DNA of 64,000 bases, taken from NCBI GenBank assembly GCA_035048485.1, contig CM068592.1, positions 29,696,001 to 29,760,000 on the forward strand. The letters are read 5' to 3'. Shown here piece after piece: positions 35,615 through 47,654 of this stretch. The first letter of the stretch is position 1, and the number at the start of each line of letters is the position of its first letter. The notes under the pieces were generated by a model. That model had not been told where the DNA came from, did not search any database, and worked only from the letters and a program-made list of their open reading frames with translations. The DNA is from Pteria penguin. Taxonomy: Eukaryota > Mollusca > Bivalvia > Pterioida > Pteriidae. A program made the position numbers and the translations under genes.

Positions 35615-37025
35615 TGTTATTGAAATTGAAATCTACTACAATATAAACGACATACAACAACCTCAACAGAATAAGAAAGTCACCATGTTGAACAATATCC
35701 TATGATTGCAGATCTTTGTATCGTCCGTAAAATTTTCAGAATGTTGAATTAAGACGCTTCATTTTATATGATAATAACTTTTCACTAAGTAATTTGCCTC
35801 AGTGAAAGAAGGAACAGTTGTCGTCACAAGTTTTAGCATATCGGATAAGCTGAGACACATAGACACCATATGCATGTGGTAAAGTAACGTCACTACATTC
35901 GTTTGTAAAGTTAAAAATAGGAAAATTAAATCCGTCTCATTTCTCATGGAGTAAAGAATTTAGTTTAAATTTATTACAGTACGAACACAGGTGTGTTGTT
36001 AAGTGATAGTTGTTAGCACCCATTGGAATCCATTTAAAGTATTGTTATATTTCATCATTAGAACAGTATCACGTTGTCACGAGGTGTAACTCGCCAAAAA
36101 CTACACTAATCTGTAATCTCTGATGATTTGGATTAACGTTTGACTCTTTCTCGAATGTTAACACTGCGTTTTCTTCAATATTAATCCATTTCGCGTCCAC
36201 ACTGATATTACAAAGGTACGATAATGGAACTAGTTTCAACAACAACTAAGAATGGATCAATTCTACTTTGTATCTCAATATCAAGTTGTTATACGATATT
36301 GCTAGTCAGCTTTACAACTCACACTATGATAAACGTAACGAATTCAATTCCAAAATTTCATAAATTATCCTTTTATGTGTAACAATATTTCATCATCGCC
36401 TACCTATAACGTTTTCATACAATAACTTTGGTCCGAGGGCAACCCAACTGTCAGATAAACTGCTCAGTTAAGGGTGTATAAATTATAGACTAACAACTTC
36501 ATAAAAGGAGTACTATGGTCGATACGAAGTTCTTATCATACAAACTTATATTTCCTTATCCAGCAATATTATATGTTGAATGATATTTGGCTTTAGGGCT
36601 ATCCTACCATATTTAATACCGAATTTTGACACTTATACTTCGTATTAATCTGATTCGACAATTTCTACCAGACTTGAGTAACGGGTGATGGTAGAAAGCA
36701 GAGGTAGTGTAAAATATTCTTTTGATTGCTGTTAAAGAATAATGGCCGAAATGGGAAAGAATGCTGCTAAAATTAAACGCATTGTATACAAGCGTGAGTT
36801 ATATTGTATTTGACATTGTATTTGTACATATAAATATACCATGTGTGTTTATGCTAATAAATTACTACTACTATTAGTTTAACTTTTGGGGAAGATCACA
36901 TATCAATACTAATTATGAACTTGTATATAGCTTTACAATGTTCAATATAAACAGTTATAAAATAAAATAAAAAGTATAATAATATCATTAGGGTTATTTC
37001 AGAAGGTACACAGAAATCATTATTT
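35615..37025. other. Intron sequence without recognisable content
   Basis: Part of the 9.1-kb intron between the two HRM exons. No exons, elements or arrays recognised; the flanking exons already join in phase. Confidence 0.5.
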
Positions 37026-37033
37026 TGTAGATC

Positions 37034-37210
37034 AACCAGGGGTTTTTTTTTTGGGGGGGGGGGGGTTGTTTTGGTTTTTTTTTTTTTTTTTTTTTTGTTT
37101 TTGTTTTGTTTTGTTTTGTTTTTTTTTTTTTTGGATTTCTTTTGGTTTTTGGTTTTTTATGGTACTTTTTTTGGTTTTTGAATTACTAAAACAAACAAAC
37201 AAACAAAAAT
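37034..37210. repeat. T/G-rich low-complexity tract
   Basis: A T run, then 14 consecutive G, then a long T tract with TTTTG units and AAAC repeats at the end. Confidence 0.95.
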
Positions 37211-37214
37211 CCAA

Positions 37215-39400
37215 AATGTGAGACATGTCTATACGAATATCAGAAAATGCAATAACTGACGATACGATTCAAGGGCTTTCACTGAACTTAATTTGGACAG
37301 ACATACGTTGTGTATCAAGTGGCTTCATTTTAAAGTCTACTCCATTTATTTAATTTAGATCCATTTGCTCACATTGGCTAAACCATATTATATCTAGCTA
37401 TACTAGGCCCATTAGTATCCCATAACAATTAAGACATTCACAGAGACTTTGAATATAAGAATCGGCGTAAAGAGCAGTCTCATTTAAACAATATTTATGG
37501 AGACGCCATGCATCACACTCATGTTGTCGTAAGCAGGATAGATTTCAATTTTGTAAAAGGTATAATTATATAAGATCCCTTTGGAAAATACGTCGGACAC
37601 GAAGATGGAGTAATAGCTTCTATCCACACAGTACAATTTCTTCTAAGATAACAAACATTATATCTCGTAATAGCCAGAAGAAATAGATTTATTGGTCTTC
37701 TTAATTCCACCATCCGAAATAGAGGTCTGATTCTAATTGAACAAACTAGCGTTTGTTTTCATTGGAATTACTTTGATGTGCTAGCAGTTGTGTTCGTTGT
37801 TATTATAATGGGGCTTATTTTTTATGTTTCGATTTTAAAGTGATCGTGTAATGTACGTTGTGAAAAGACGATGCTCTTAAGAAGAGAGTTATGGTTTCGT
37901 TGAATGAATGTGGTAAATAGATAAAAATTCACGAAACGAAAGACAGTAATAGAACATTTTATTACTCCTATGAATTAGGAAATAAAAACAATACTGTAAA
38001 TGTTAATGGGGAGATATTTTGCTCTTCACTTTATGATGACACTTGATATGTTTTTCTTTTTCTTTTTGTTTGTGTATTTGTTTGGGATGTTAGGTGTGTG
38101 TCAATATCAGTGACAAAAACACAGTTTTCTCTATTGGAGAAAGCAATGAAAAAAGAGATGAATTAACATGAAGCGAAACTACATTTTTCCCTCTCTGTTC
38201 TTTTGATAATAATGCTATATTTTACCAGGAGGTAATCAGCTATTTATTAAATAGAATATTTTAGAAATTGGCCATAATACTAATCGTTACATCACATAAC
38301 GTAACAGTTTGGGACACAGCTGTCTATATTTTTCAGTTAATGTTTGATCGTATATGTAACGTACGTTCAAATATGCGGAAATATCAGCTAGTTCATTAAC
38401 GGAAACACAACAGAAGAGGAATAAAACTCTTTTAGGATTCAGGGTTTTCAGATATTTGCTTCGATTTCTATAGACCTAATTAAGCAATCAGAGGTTTGTT
38501 TAGCTTACATCTCAAATGACACAAGAAATTACCAACGCTACACATTTATTCTGTAGGACAGGACAAGGTCGGTATCTTGTTAAAGCTAACCTTCAGCATT
38601 ACTCGACTCTGGTCACAGCACACAACCGACTACACCTCGATGATTTCTTTGTAAAACCCCAACCGTTTTCTCATTAGGGAATGAGGAAAAATTCAGAATG
38701 TCTTGAAATACATGAAACAAGCTTACACGGGAAACAAAGCTAAGTGAATGTCCCAAATTGGAGTCTATAATTAAAAAACCCAAACTTTCTATCATTATTT
38801 CTTGAGGTCTATATGGAATAACACTATTTAGATTGTGTGTTACATATAATTGTTATGTATAGTGTATTTTTGTGCATGAAATATTATAAATATTAGTCAA
38901 TTGCATATAACTATAAGAAAGAAACCAATAAGTGGGAAATGTGTTTTCGTTATAGATATTTATGAATTTCGAATGATCTTTAAATCGACGCATCCATGGA
39001 AATACACAGATACAGGTATAGTTGTGTACGAAAAATTAGAGAAACATAAGTGACCTACACTTATATTAAATTAAAATCAATTATGTTTATACAATATCTG
39101 ACCTTTTCTTTTGCATATAGTCATGCTGATCCGTGTTGTAGAACTCATTAAGCATGTAAGGAGGCTCAAAATTTTGGACTTGGAGAACATATTATTTCGC
39201 GGGAAATAGCTTTTATCATTTGCTTGTGGGGTACTGATACACACGAATGGCTACCATGTGGTTATACGTTATGATATCAAACTTAGTACATACAAGTATT
39301 ATGTGTATTTGTGTACAAAAGATTTATATTTAATTGTTTTTCAAAAATATATATTCAAGAGAAAGGAACGAAGATACCAGACACATGTGTATAAGAAGTC
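37215..39400. other. Intron sequence without recognisable content
   Basis: Part of the same 9.1-kb intron. Short frames only, none with motifs. Confidence 0.5.
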
Positions 39401-39424
39401 GATACAAACATGTGTATAAAAGAC

Positions 39425-40380
39425 GAAAAGAACTGGTGTCACGTGAGAATAGCACTAACAACAATGTACCACAGTGGACATTCACGTACCCCTGAAATTC
39501 AGAGGTGAGACCATGTGCCCGGGAGGAGTGAGTATCCCCTGTTTGGCTAGCCACACCCGCCGTGAATGCCCTGTGATACAGACGAAACAGTATATGTAAT
39601 TCAGCACTGTATATATACATGAATGTGAAAAAACACTGTGTAGAAAGTGTCACAGCCGCATAACATCAGGAAAAACGGTATAACACTTAAGTCAAACCCT
39701 CCGCGGGGAACCTTTTTACGAGCTCCACACTGCAAAGGGAATAAGTGTGACGTTCATGTAAAATATGAAAAGAACTGGTGTCACATGACAATGGCACTAA
39801 CAACAATATACCACAGTGGACATTCACGTACCCCTGAAATTCTGAGGTAAGACCAGGTGTCCGGGAGGAGTGAGCATCTCCTGTTTGGCTAGCCACACCC
39901 GCCGTGAATGCCCTGACATACAGACGAAACAATATATGTAATTCAGCACTGTATATTTACATGTATGTGAAAAAACACTGTGTAGAAAGTGTCACAGCCG
40001 CATAACATCAGGAAAAACGGTATAACACTTAAGTCAAACCCTCCGCGGGGAACCTTTTTACAAGCTCCACACTGCAAAGGGAATAAGTGTGACGTTCATG
40101 TAAAATACGAAAAGAACTGGTGTCACATGACCGTGGCACTAACAACAATGTACCACAGTGGACATTCACGTACCCCTGAAATTCAGAGGTGAGACCAGGT
40201 GCCCGGGAGGAGTGAGCGTCTCCTGTTTGGCTAGCCACACCCGCCGTGAATGCCCTGACATACAGACGAAACAATATATGTAATTCAGCACTGTATATAT
40301 ACATGAATGTGAAAAAAAACCCACTGTGTAGAAAGTGTCACAGCCGCATAACATCAGGAAAAAGGTCAAACCCTCCGCGA
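39425..40380 (+). repeat. Tandem triplication of a ~342-bp dispersed repeat
   Basis: Three head-to-tail units begin with GGTGTCAC(G/A)TGA near 39434, 39777 and 40118. Each has CACTAACAACAAT(G/A)TACCACAG, GTGGACATTCACGTACCCCT, GCCCGGGAGGAGTGAGCGTC, TGGCTAGCCACACCCGCCGTG, GTGTAGAAAGTGTCACAGCC and CAAACCCTCCGCGGGGAACC. Two repeat frames of 67 codons at 39647 and 39989 differ by few residues, as expected from duplication. A diverged single copy is at 2.87-3.32 kb. Confidence 0.9.
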
Positions 40381-41250
40381 GGAAGTCGCTACAGACATGT
40401 GCATAAGAAATCGGTACGAACATGTGTATAAGAAGTCGCTACAGACATATGTAAAAGAAGTCGCCACAGACATGTGTATAAGAAGTCGCTACAGACATGT
40501 GTATAGAAGTTACTATAGGCATGTGTATAAAAAGTCGCTAGAGACATATGTATAAAAGAAAAAAGAGGAGTTACTGGCTCAGTTATGTGGCAGAAGTCAC
40601 CATGGAGCTATACAATACATGAATATAAATAATATACTAGAACATATAACACATTACAAAATATTTGATTGTAGTGCAATTACGATACCGACTTAGGACG
40701 GTCATTTAATTTGACAAAAGCCAAACAAAACAAATGGTGTGGTTAACCGGTTTACGGGCCCACCTTCCCACTCACCGTAACAGCAGAACAATCAAAGGAC
40801 GTACATTTAAAAATTTATAAATAATCCTCCATGTAAAGAACAAAGGTCAACAGGTATCGCATATTGAGAGGTCATAAAAATATAAACACGTAAGGTATTG
40901 TAAAACACAATGGTATAAAAATATATGCGACATCAACATGATAAACCATGCTCTGCCATTTTGAAAGCGATCTAAGACCCTAGATCTGTAGGAGTCCCGA
41001 CTCACAGTCAGAGGGGACGAGTTTCAGGACCATGGTTGTGACAAGGTCCGTCATATAGTCCCTACCGCCCTGTTAGTCAGCATGCAACGCTCAAGCAACA
41101 GACATATGAATAAGAAGTCGCTACGGCAGACATGTGTATAGGAAGTCGAGGAAGTCGCTACAGACATGTGTATAAGAAGTCGCTACAGACATGTGTATAA
41201 GAAATCGCTACAGATATGTGTATGAGAAGTCGCTATAGACATGCAACGAA
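40381..41250. repeat. 25-bp minisatellite, split by an inserted repeat
   Basis: The unit GTCGCTACAGACATGTGTATAAGAA occurs about seven times at 40381-40558 and about five times at 41113-41240. Between them, at 40560-41095, sits a copy of the non-coding repeat that also interrupts the Tc1 pseudogene. Both sides of the insert carry AGACATATG(T/A)ATAA. Confidence 0.9.
40560..41095 (+). mobile_element. Dispersed non-coding repeat, long copy
   Basis: Nearly identical to 27137-27594 for over 400 bp, then continues GTTTCAGGACCATGGTTGTG and CAGCATGCAACGCTCAAG, words also found at the end of the 7.5-kb copy. It has no frame. High identity between the two copies suggests recent activity. Confidence 0.8.
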
Positions 41251-41284
41251 TACAGGAATAAGCAAAGAAAAGGGTATTACAAAA

Positions 41285-41395
41285 ATATTACAGTGTAATT
41301 CAGTTATAGTCTACATTTAAGGCGGCCAATTGAAATAGCAATCATCACTCCTTGGTATGGTCAACCAGTTTGCGGGCTCACCATCAAAGTAATAT
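41285..41395 (+). mobile_element. Dispersed repeat fragment
   Basis: A shortened, diverged relative of the preceding element: GGCGGCCAATTGAAATAGCAAT, GGTCAACCAGTTTGCGGGCTCACC. Confidence 0.5.
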
Positions 41396-41727
41396 ATTTA
41401 AGATAGTATAAGTATTCTCAAGTTTTATCTACTATTATATTCATTTTAATGAACACATTATGTATTATTTATATTCAACCAGTTGTAGTTATGAAACGAC
41501 TATTTGTACAGATTCCAAGAAGAATTCTCCCCCAGTTTCTTTAATAAGATAAATTTCACCTTTCGAAATGAACTTTATCTTCGATTAATCGAAATCAAAC
41601 TCAATGAAATCTGTGAGTTTTCTGTAAGAAATGACTATAGATATTTTATTATTGATAGTAAACCTCACAGCAATATAAATGGAAAGCATTGTTTCCTGTT
41701 CTCCTAAAGTATGACCAATGTATTCAA

Positions 41728-41790
41728 AGGCCATATTACTGTATGGCCGTATTACTTGATGGCCGTATTACTTGACGGCCGTATTACTTA
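41728..41790. repeat. 16-bp tandem repeat, about three copies
   Basis: The unit ATGGCCGTATTACTTG is repeated with small changes in the intron just past exon 5. Confidence 0.85.
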
Positions 41791-42182
41791 ATAAATCTTT
41801 AAGTTAGAACCTTAAGAACGTATAACTGAAACGCTGATTAAAATGTGAGATTCACAGAATCAGGTACATTATTCGATCTTTACCCCATTCATTACACTCC
41901 TCTGCATTATACACTCAAATATTATAAACTGCCGTACCCCCTTTAAATTTTTGAAATTTTGAGAAATATGTTATATCTCATTATGTAAAATGGTATTGTT
42001 TAATTTGTTCATATGTAAGGACATATCAGTATAGAGCACAACATTATGAACTGAAAATAAAATATACAGTATGTTCCATTCACACATGCTGCAGGTGTTG
42101 AGTTTAATGAATCACACATACACTATAAGCGGTTTCTATTATTTTCAAAGAACACAGTAACATAAGCCAAGATAATACTTAC

Positions 42183-42610
42183 AATTTGGTCCTGAATGGT
42201 CTACGTAGTCTGGACAGGTGATAAATGCAGTAGTGCTACCTCGTGTGTCATCTAAACATCCCCAGCCATCCCACATTCTAGGACAGTAAGTGGAATTTGG
42301 CGGTGGATTTGGCATCGATAATTGTCTTTTACAACATTGATTCGCTTCACGACAACACGTTGTCCATTTTTGGCAATTCCTGTCTGACAGCGTTCTACAC
42401 ACATTAGATATTATTGTGGTATTTGTAATGTCTGAAATGAATGCCGTTCCCTCCGAATACATGGTACCGTTTTTAGCAAACAACATGGTTGGGTTTCTTT
42501 GTTTCAAGTAGAAAGAAAAGTCCTCTTTGGTTGTATCAAATAAATAAAAATAGCAGTATGAGCATGCTACCAGACGAAACACTTGCTCTGGTAGTATGTT
42601 AGCGTCAAAC
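42183..42610 (-). CDS. Receptor exon with Cys-rich segment and first half of HRM domain (exon 5)
   Basis: The largest exon (428 bp, 142 full codons). Acceptor AGTTTCTGCAG and donor CCAAATT|GTAAGTATT are both strong. The first ~80 residues are ectodomain of unknown fold. Next comes a cluster of cysteines (CQKWTTCCREANQCCKRQ), then the HRM core YCPRMWDGWGC and FITCPDYV. The W-D-G-W and C-P-D-Y pattern is the hallmark of the hormone-receptor domain of secretin-family GPCRs. The position after the third core cysteine, usually Trp, is Leu here. Sequons NGT, NTT and NST suggest glycosylation. The last base T completes a Ser codon with exon 6. The HRM assignment is firm; the role of the extra cysteines is unknown. 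Confidence 0.92.
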
Positions 42611-43946
42611 CTGCAGAAACTATCCATGATTAGGCTGAGATTTGTCATTTGCTATTAATGGTTTCTATGAAATTTTAGGACTTTGTAGGTTGATTCTAGA
42701 ATCGAGTTTCTTGTTACAATAATTTTAAATTTTCAATCAGTTCTTTTTGTTCCGACTGAATATGATACGTCAATCAAGAAATCTTACACATAGTTCCACA
42801 TACTAAAAAAACCTCAATTTCCCCTCAGGTTGTGCATACTAGAAAACTTTTCCGTTTCATGCGATGACCATGTTGCTACTTTAACAGAAGCAAAAGTGCA
42901 TTTTATCATGTCTCAAAGAACACAAGAAGATTTAAAATCAGATATCACCGGATATGAGTTTGACACCACACTCATCCCTTGACTTAAATAATGTTATCCA
43001 CCATTGATCCCCGACAATGCACTGTCTTAAATTAGAAACAATAAGTTCGTCGATCTGAGAGAGGCAATTGGTGGAAATGCATGGCCATCCATCATATACA
43101 GTGAAGCTTCCTTGAGCGGTATAATTGCTATATCACATCATGACATTGTCTGCCTCTCTGCTAGATTATTCCGTAGATTCAAATCACTTGAGGTCTAAGA
43201 AGAAAACTTGTGCCTATTGAGAGATTAATATTTAACATGTAGGAAGAATTATAAACAAGTGATATAACTTTTCAACACATAATTATTTGATTAAAATCTG
43301 TTTATTTATCTTCTTTGTATTTTCTTCATGTTGCGCATTTTATTTACGATACTGACAGTATATGCTTAATGGGTTTACGTCAGTATCATTATACAAATAC
43401 ATGTAAATCAATATATTATATATATACACAGAAAAATAGTGCTGGCAAATAGCAAGCTCAGATTCATTGCTTTCAATATTTCGGACCGTGTCTACGAAAT
43501 ATATTATCAGAAAGGTTAATAAAATGGATTTCAGTATTTCGTAATTTGAACTTTTAAATGCCTTTTACATATTGAGATGTTTAAATGCTACAGTAGTTTT
43601 CGAAAAGAGACTAGCTTTATAAAAATGATTTGTGGTACCCTGTCTTGTATGTTATAGATTTATTTGCATTATGTAACTTGTAACGATCTTTAATATCTAT
43701 TCTTATAGAATCAGACTAAGATTTGTACAAACACAATATGCATGCAGGTTTAAACATTACCGTCACAAACTTCATGTGGATGGATGAATATATGTCTGTA
43801 ATTGTATGTATGCCTATGGTTGTATGTATACATATGTTTGTGTCTATCTATGTTTATGCATGTATGTATCTATACATATACGATATATGTGTAAAAACTT
43901 TGACACTGTTAATTTTAATTTCCACTGAATGAAAATAAAGAGATAC

Positions 43947-44043
43947 CTTATTTCTTTCACACAAAGCGATCCATCGTATAAGCTAGACACTGTGATACCT
44001 AGACAGAAGTGTAGTCGAGCTTCTTCAGTGTTCATGAACCAAC
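43947..44043 (-). CDS. Receptor ectodomain exon (exon 4)
   Basis: A 97-bp exon with acceptor TTCACTATTGCAG and donor AATAAG|GTATCT. It encodes 31 complete residues, beginning WFMNTEEARLHFC and ending SLCVKEI, with split codons on both sides. The trailing AG plus the first base of the next exon makes Arg, so the frame runs straight into the Cys-rich exon. It adds two cysteines to the ectodomain, three with the one at the upstream junction. It lies N-terminal of the HRM domain, in a part of class B receptors that is normally short and poorly conserved. No known domain is recognised. Confidence 0.75.
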
Positions 44044-44509
44044 CTGCAATAGTGAAATCGTCAATACTGTAAATCATGGTCAACATACTTGTGTTTGATT
44101 ATACTTTTTATAGACCATATGTCATCTACATCTGTGTAGATTTGTGGCATATTGGAACAGGTTGATCTGCAGATCGATATTATCATAGGTAATCAACTAA
44201 TTTATATAAACACTTAATGTGCCCTGTATCCTATATTTGCACTTGTCAACTGAATAGTGTGCTTTATTTGCATTTGGGACAGGTGCATAGAAAATGTAAG
44301 TTTCAATATATGAAATTAATATTAAACATAGCTCTGTAACTTCGTCATATATAATAAGAAAGTAATTAAAACAACACTATTGTGACTATCAAAAACAATT
44401 AACACCGTTGTTATTCATAGTCCGAAATTATATAAATATAATAACAATAATTTCAATATTGTATAATTTATATTTGCTCTGTAAAACGTAATTTGAATTA
44501 TATTAAAAG

Positions 44510-44630
44510 TATGTCCGAGTTGTAACTACTGCTGTCGGTACATGGATCCCTGGAAATCAGTGATGGGGCTAGCTGCCTTGGAGGTGTAAGCGTCTCCTGT
44601 GTGGTATACAGGACCAAGCACGAATCTCGT
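44510..44630 (+). mobile_element. Short remnant of dispersed repeat
   Basis: CTGGAAATCAGTGATGGGGCTAGCTGCCTTGGAGGTGTAAGCGTCTCCTGTGTGG recalls the core of the 39-40 kb units (GAAATTCAGAGGTGAGACC...GGAGTGAGCGTCTCCTGTTTGG). An extended CT run follows at 44867-44893. Confidence 0.45.
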
Positions 44631-44866
44631 TAAACATTTTACATTACAAACCATAATTCAATATCACATTGTATGCACGAAAATAATTTGGAAAACTATT
44701 CTAAAATACGTGTCACGTTCATAGAGTATCAGAACAATATACAGCACAATAATACTAAAATCAAGAAAGTCAAACAATGGGGTTTTATATCATTATTTCC
44801 GAAGAGTCTTATCTTTTCCGTTTATACAATACTGGAGACAGGGGTATCGGATTTCTTTATTTCCTT

Positions 44867-44893
44867 TTCGCTCTCTCTCTCTCTCTCTCTCTA
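44867..44893. repeat. (CT)n microsatellite
   Basis: About 13 CT units. Confidence 0.95.
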
Positions 44894-46534
44894 ATATCAA
44901 ATTTTATTTAGTTCATTCGAATTACCGTACCAAATTGCGATTGTCCTCTTTTTATTATATATTCCATGTTTTGTATATTGATAATTTCTTAGTATTTATG
45001 CTTTCAGCTATACAAAAATAATGTAAACCTTAGTTTGATCGATACAGAATATAATTAAGTAATGAAATAACGAGAAATAATTTGAAATCGGCTATCTGTG
45101 TAAATCATTCACAGTGATAAGATCGGGCAGGTGCCCTTAACTGCAGAGACCTCATGGTGGGAATGATACATTTCTTACAACAGATGACAAATGACAACAG
45201 TCAGAAGAACAGTCATTTACCTAGGGCCAAATAAAAAACAAAATATGCATGTGTCATGTAGCATGCTAAAAATAGGATTGGTGGGTTGGTATCTTTTTTA
45301 TTATTTTAATTATTACTGAATCAATGTTTGATGGCAACTAGAAAGTATTCTGACCATTCAGAAGTATCAAATACTTATTGTTTGCCCAAACAATTATCCA
45401 ATTATAAGGCAAATATGGAAAACTGGAATTAATTTCAACTGAAACTCCAATAAAAAAAATTAGGGTCTGGCCAAAACTCAGAGTTGGTCCGGTTAAAGGA
45501 AACGTGTATTTTTTCCTTTGGCCTAAATTACACACAATTCTTACTCGTCTTCGTAAACTTCAGATTATTTACAAGATATTTTACATCAACGGAAATCTCA
45601 AGCACTCTTTCAAATAGATCTTACATGGTTTTGGATTTTTTTTTTTTTAGAAATTAGGATAACACTGTCGCTATTGATATGTCGTCCGGTTTAGTTATAC
45701 GGACAGGCATCAAGAAATAATCTCTGGAAAAGACAATATGAATAGATATAGCGATTTGTTATCACTGTGGATATGGATTTTATACAGTTAAAGAGCATAT
45801 TTCGGAAATCGTATAATTTAATGACGTAATACATTGGTAAAGTGTATTGTAAAATGCTATTTGACGAAATAGTTGGCGAAAAGAATTACCCATTATCCAA
45901 GCGATTGGGGAGAGGGGGCAATTATGGACCTTATGTAATCATTTTTTGGCGGATGTTGTAAACCAATCTGAATACCTGCATTCTTATTATATAACTCTCC
46001 TCATATTGTGTCTTATGGTTTAGGGAACATGTATGTTCACGTGATGATTGTTGCAAGTACTGCAGTCAATTAAGAACAATTAGTTTCGAATTTTAGAATG
46101 TCAATAGTAATATTTTCCTGGATTGTGCACCCAATGTTCTGTCGGTAACATATGTTTTTCATGACTGATAAAATTATATTGAACCTGAAACTAAATAAAC
46201 ACTATCTGTCTGTGTGTACATGAATGCAAACTACGCGACAACAATCTTATTTGCACATTGTAGAAAATGCAAAAGAAAAACAAACTGTTCACCGAAAATA
46301 AAACATGGCTAGTAGTAGATCGTCTGGCATATCTCCTTAATATATCTGACTGATGATGTGTGTAATGTTTTTGAAAACTTATCTCTAACATGAACCAAGA
46401 CGGGGACTAAGATGAAGTACATCTGAGACTTTGCTGCAAAAGTTATATTTTTGTCCAGTTTCTGTTTGTGCCTTTAGCCTCCATTTCACAAGCAACCCCA
46501 ATATCTCTTCATAATGGATATTGGTAACTTATAA

Positions 46535-46800
46535 GCCATTATGGTTGTATAGGTTTTGCTGTTGACTCATGTCCATGAGGTCCCAGGTTCGACTCCAATC
46601 AGTGATTCGTTGATTTTCTGTCATTACAAATAAGACAGTAAAATTCGAGGTCCAAAGTGCATACGTAGACTTGGCACGTAAAAGACCTTTCGTTACTTCG
46701 GGCAAATCCGTTACTAAGGTATAAATGATTGTGCCTCGAGTCAATCAGGTGCCGCCACCATACAAATGCAATAATCTTGGCGTGACGTAAAACAAAAATT
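46535..46800 (+). mobile_element. tRNA-derived SINE copy, plus orientation
   Basis: B-box-like CCCAGGTTCGACTCC at 46580, then AATTCGAGGTCCAAAGTGCATACG, TTGGCACGTAAAAGACCTTTCG, TACTTCGGGCAAATCCGTTA and GGCGTGACGTAAAAC. More diverged than the 19.3-kb copy. It ends 20 bases from receptor exon 3. Confidence 0.75.
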
Positions 46801-46819
46801 AAACTAACAGTAAACTTAC

Positions 46820-46851
46820 AATTTTCTCTGATCTTCTGTAACAGATACAGG
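46820..46851 (-). CDS. Probable short ectodomain exon (exon 3), start uncertain
   Basis: The donor (GAAAATT|GTAAGTTTA) is strong, and the last base T joins GT of the next exon to make a Cys codon. The acceptor is ambiguous. TTATTATCTAG at 46852 gives a 32-bp exon (LYLLQKIREN) in phase with the 63.3-kb exon. CTACATCCAG at 46883, behind a better pyrimidine tract, gives a 63-bp exon (46820-46882) with the extra residues VYIEEHLLSS but needs a phase-1 partner. An in-frame TGA farther upstream limits any longer exon. The peptide is helical and charged, as in the N-terminal helix or linker of class B ectodomains. Confidence 0.5.
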
Positions 46852-47654
46852 CTAGATAATAAATGCTCTTCAATGTACACTTCTGGATGTAGTAAACAGA
46901 ACAAGTACGATCACCTAACATTGCATATCGGCCCTTGATTTTCAATTTACTCCCTACAGAAGATGTAACATGTAAACTTACATGTGTAAATGGATTGTCT
47001 TTAAAGAATCATAACTACAGAGAGAAACACAGAGTAATAAATCAGTATGTGATTATCACTGATTATAACTCATTAGTTCAATTACCAGCGCAGTTATTCT
47101 TAAATCTATTGGTGCTTCAGTTTTCTTCACGTTTGTTTAAATCTCATCTTGATGATGGAACATCAAAGTTATATAGTAAATATAGTCCATGAATAATAAT
47201 TCCAAAATACCATATATGAACAATATGAAGAAAATGTGATTTTTTGATAGAACACAAAGATACAACGAAGATGCGATGTTGGTATAGGAACTCATATCAA
47301 TAATGAATGCACTGATTGTAAAGTATGCGCTATACATACCTCCGTCGCTTTCGACCACATGGTGAAGTGTGCATCGTGTTTTAATTAAACAGACATAAGA
47401 GGGATCGATAAATCACAAAAGTGGCATAAATGATATTTGGGGGTTTTTTTTCTGTTTATAAGACTCCTGTCCTAGACTAAAGCAAGGCTTACAAAGAATC
47501 GTTGTACGAATGAAAGAGTGGTTTCTTCACGTTTTAATATACCAAGGAGCACAATTCACAAATTTGTGAGATTTTCCTTAGTATTGAAAGTGATCTCCTT
47601 AATTTCAAATTCCTCGGAGATATTAACAACAACAAAGAGATTATTGTTATATCT

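Noticed and set aside
39647..40192. Two similar 67-codon plus frames (MSQPHNIRKNG...) as a duplicated gene
   Set aside because: They lie inside the 342-bp non-coding repeat units and are similar because the repeat is triplicated; the 2.9-kb relative does not keep the frame.
47340..47360. Short minus-strand piece with ATGTGGTCG and a good donor (GGAG|GTATGT), a candidate first exon of the receptor
   Set aside because: None of its frames both starts at an ATG and joins exon 3 in phase; the frame that would fit (VVESDG) lacks an acceptor and meets TGA upstream; no signal peptide.
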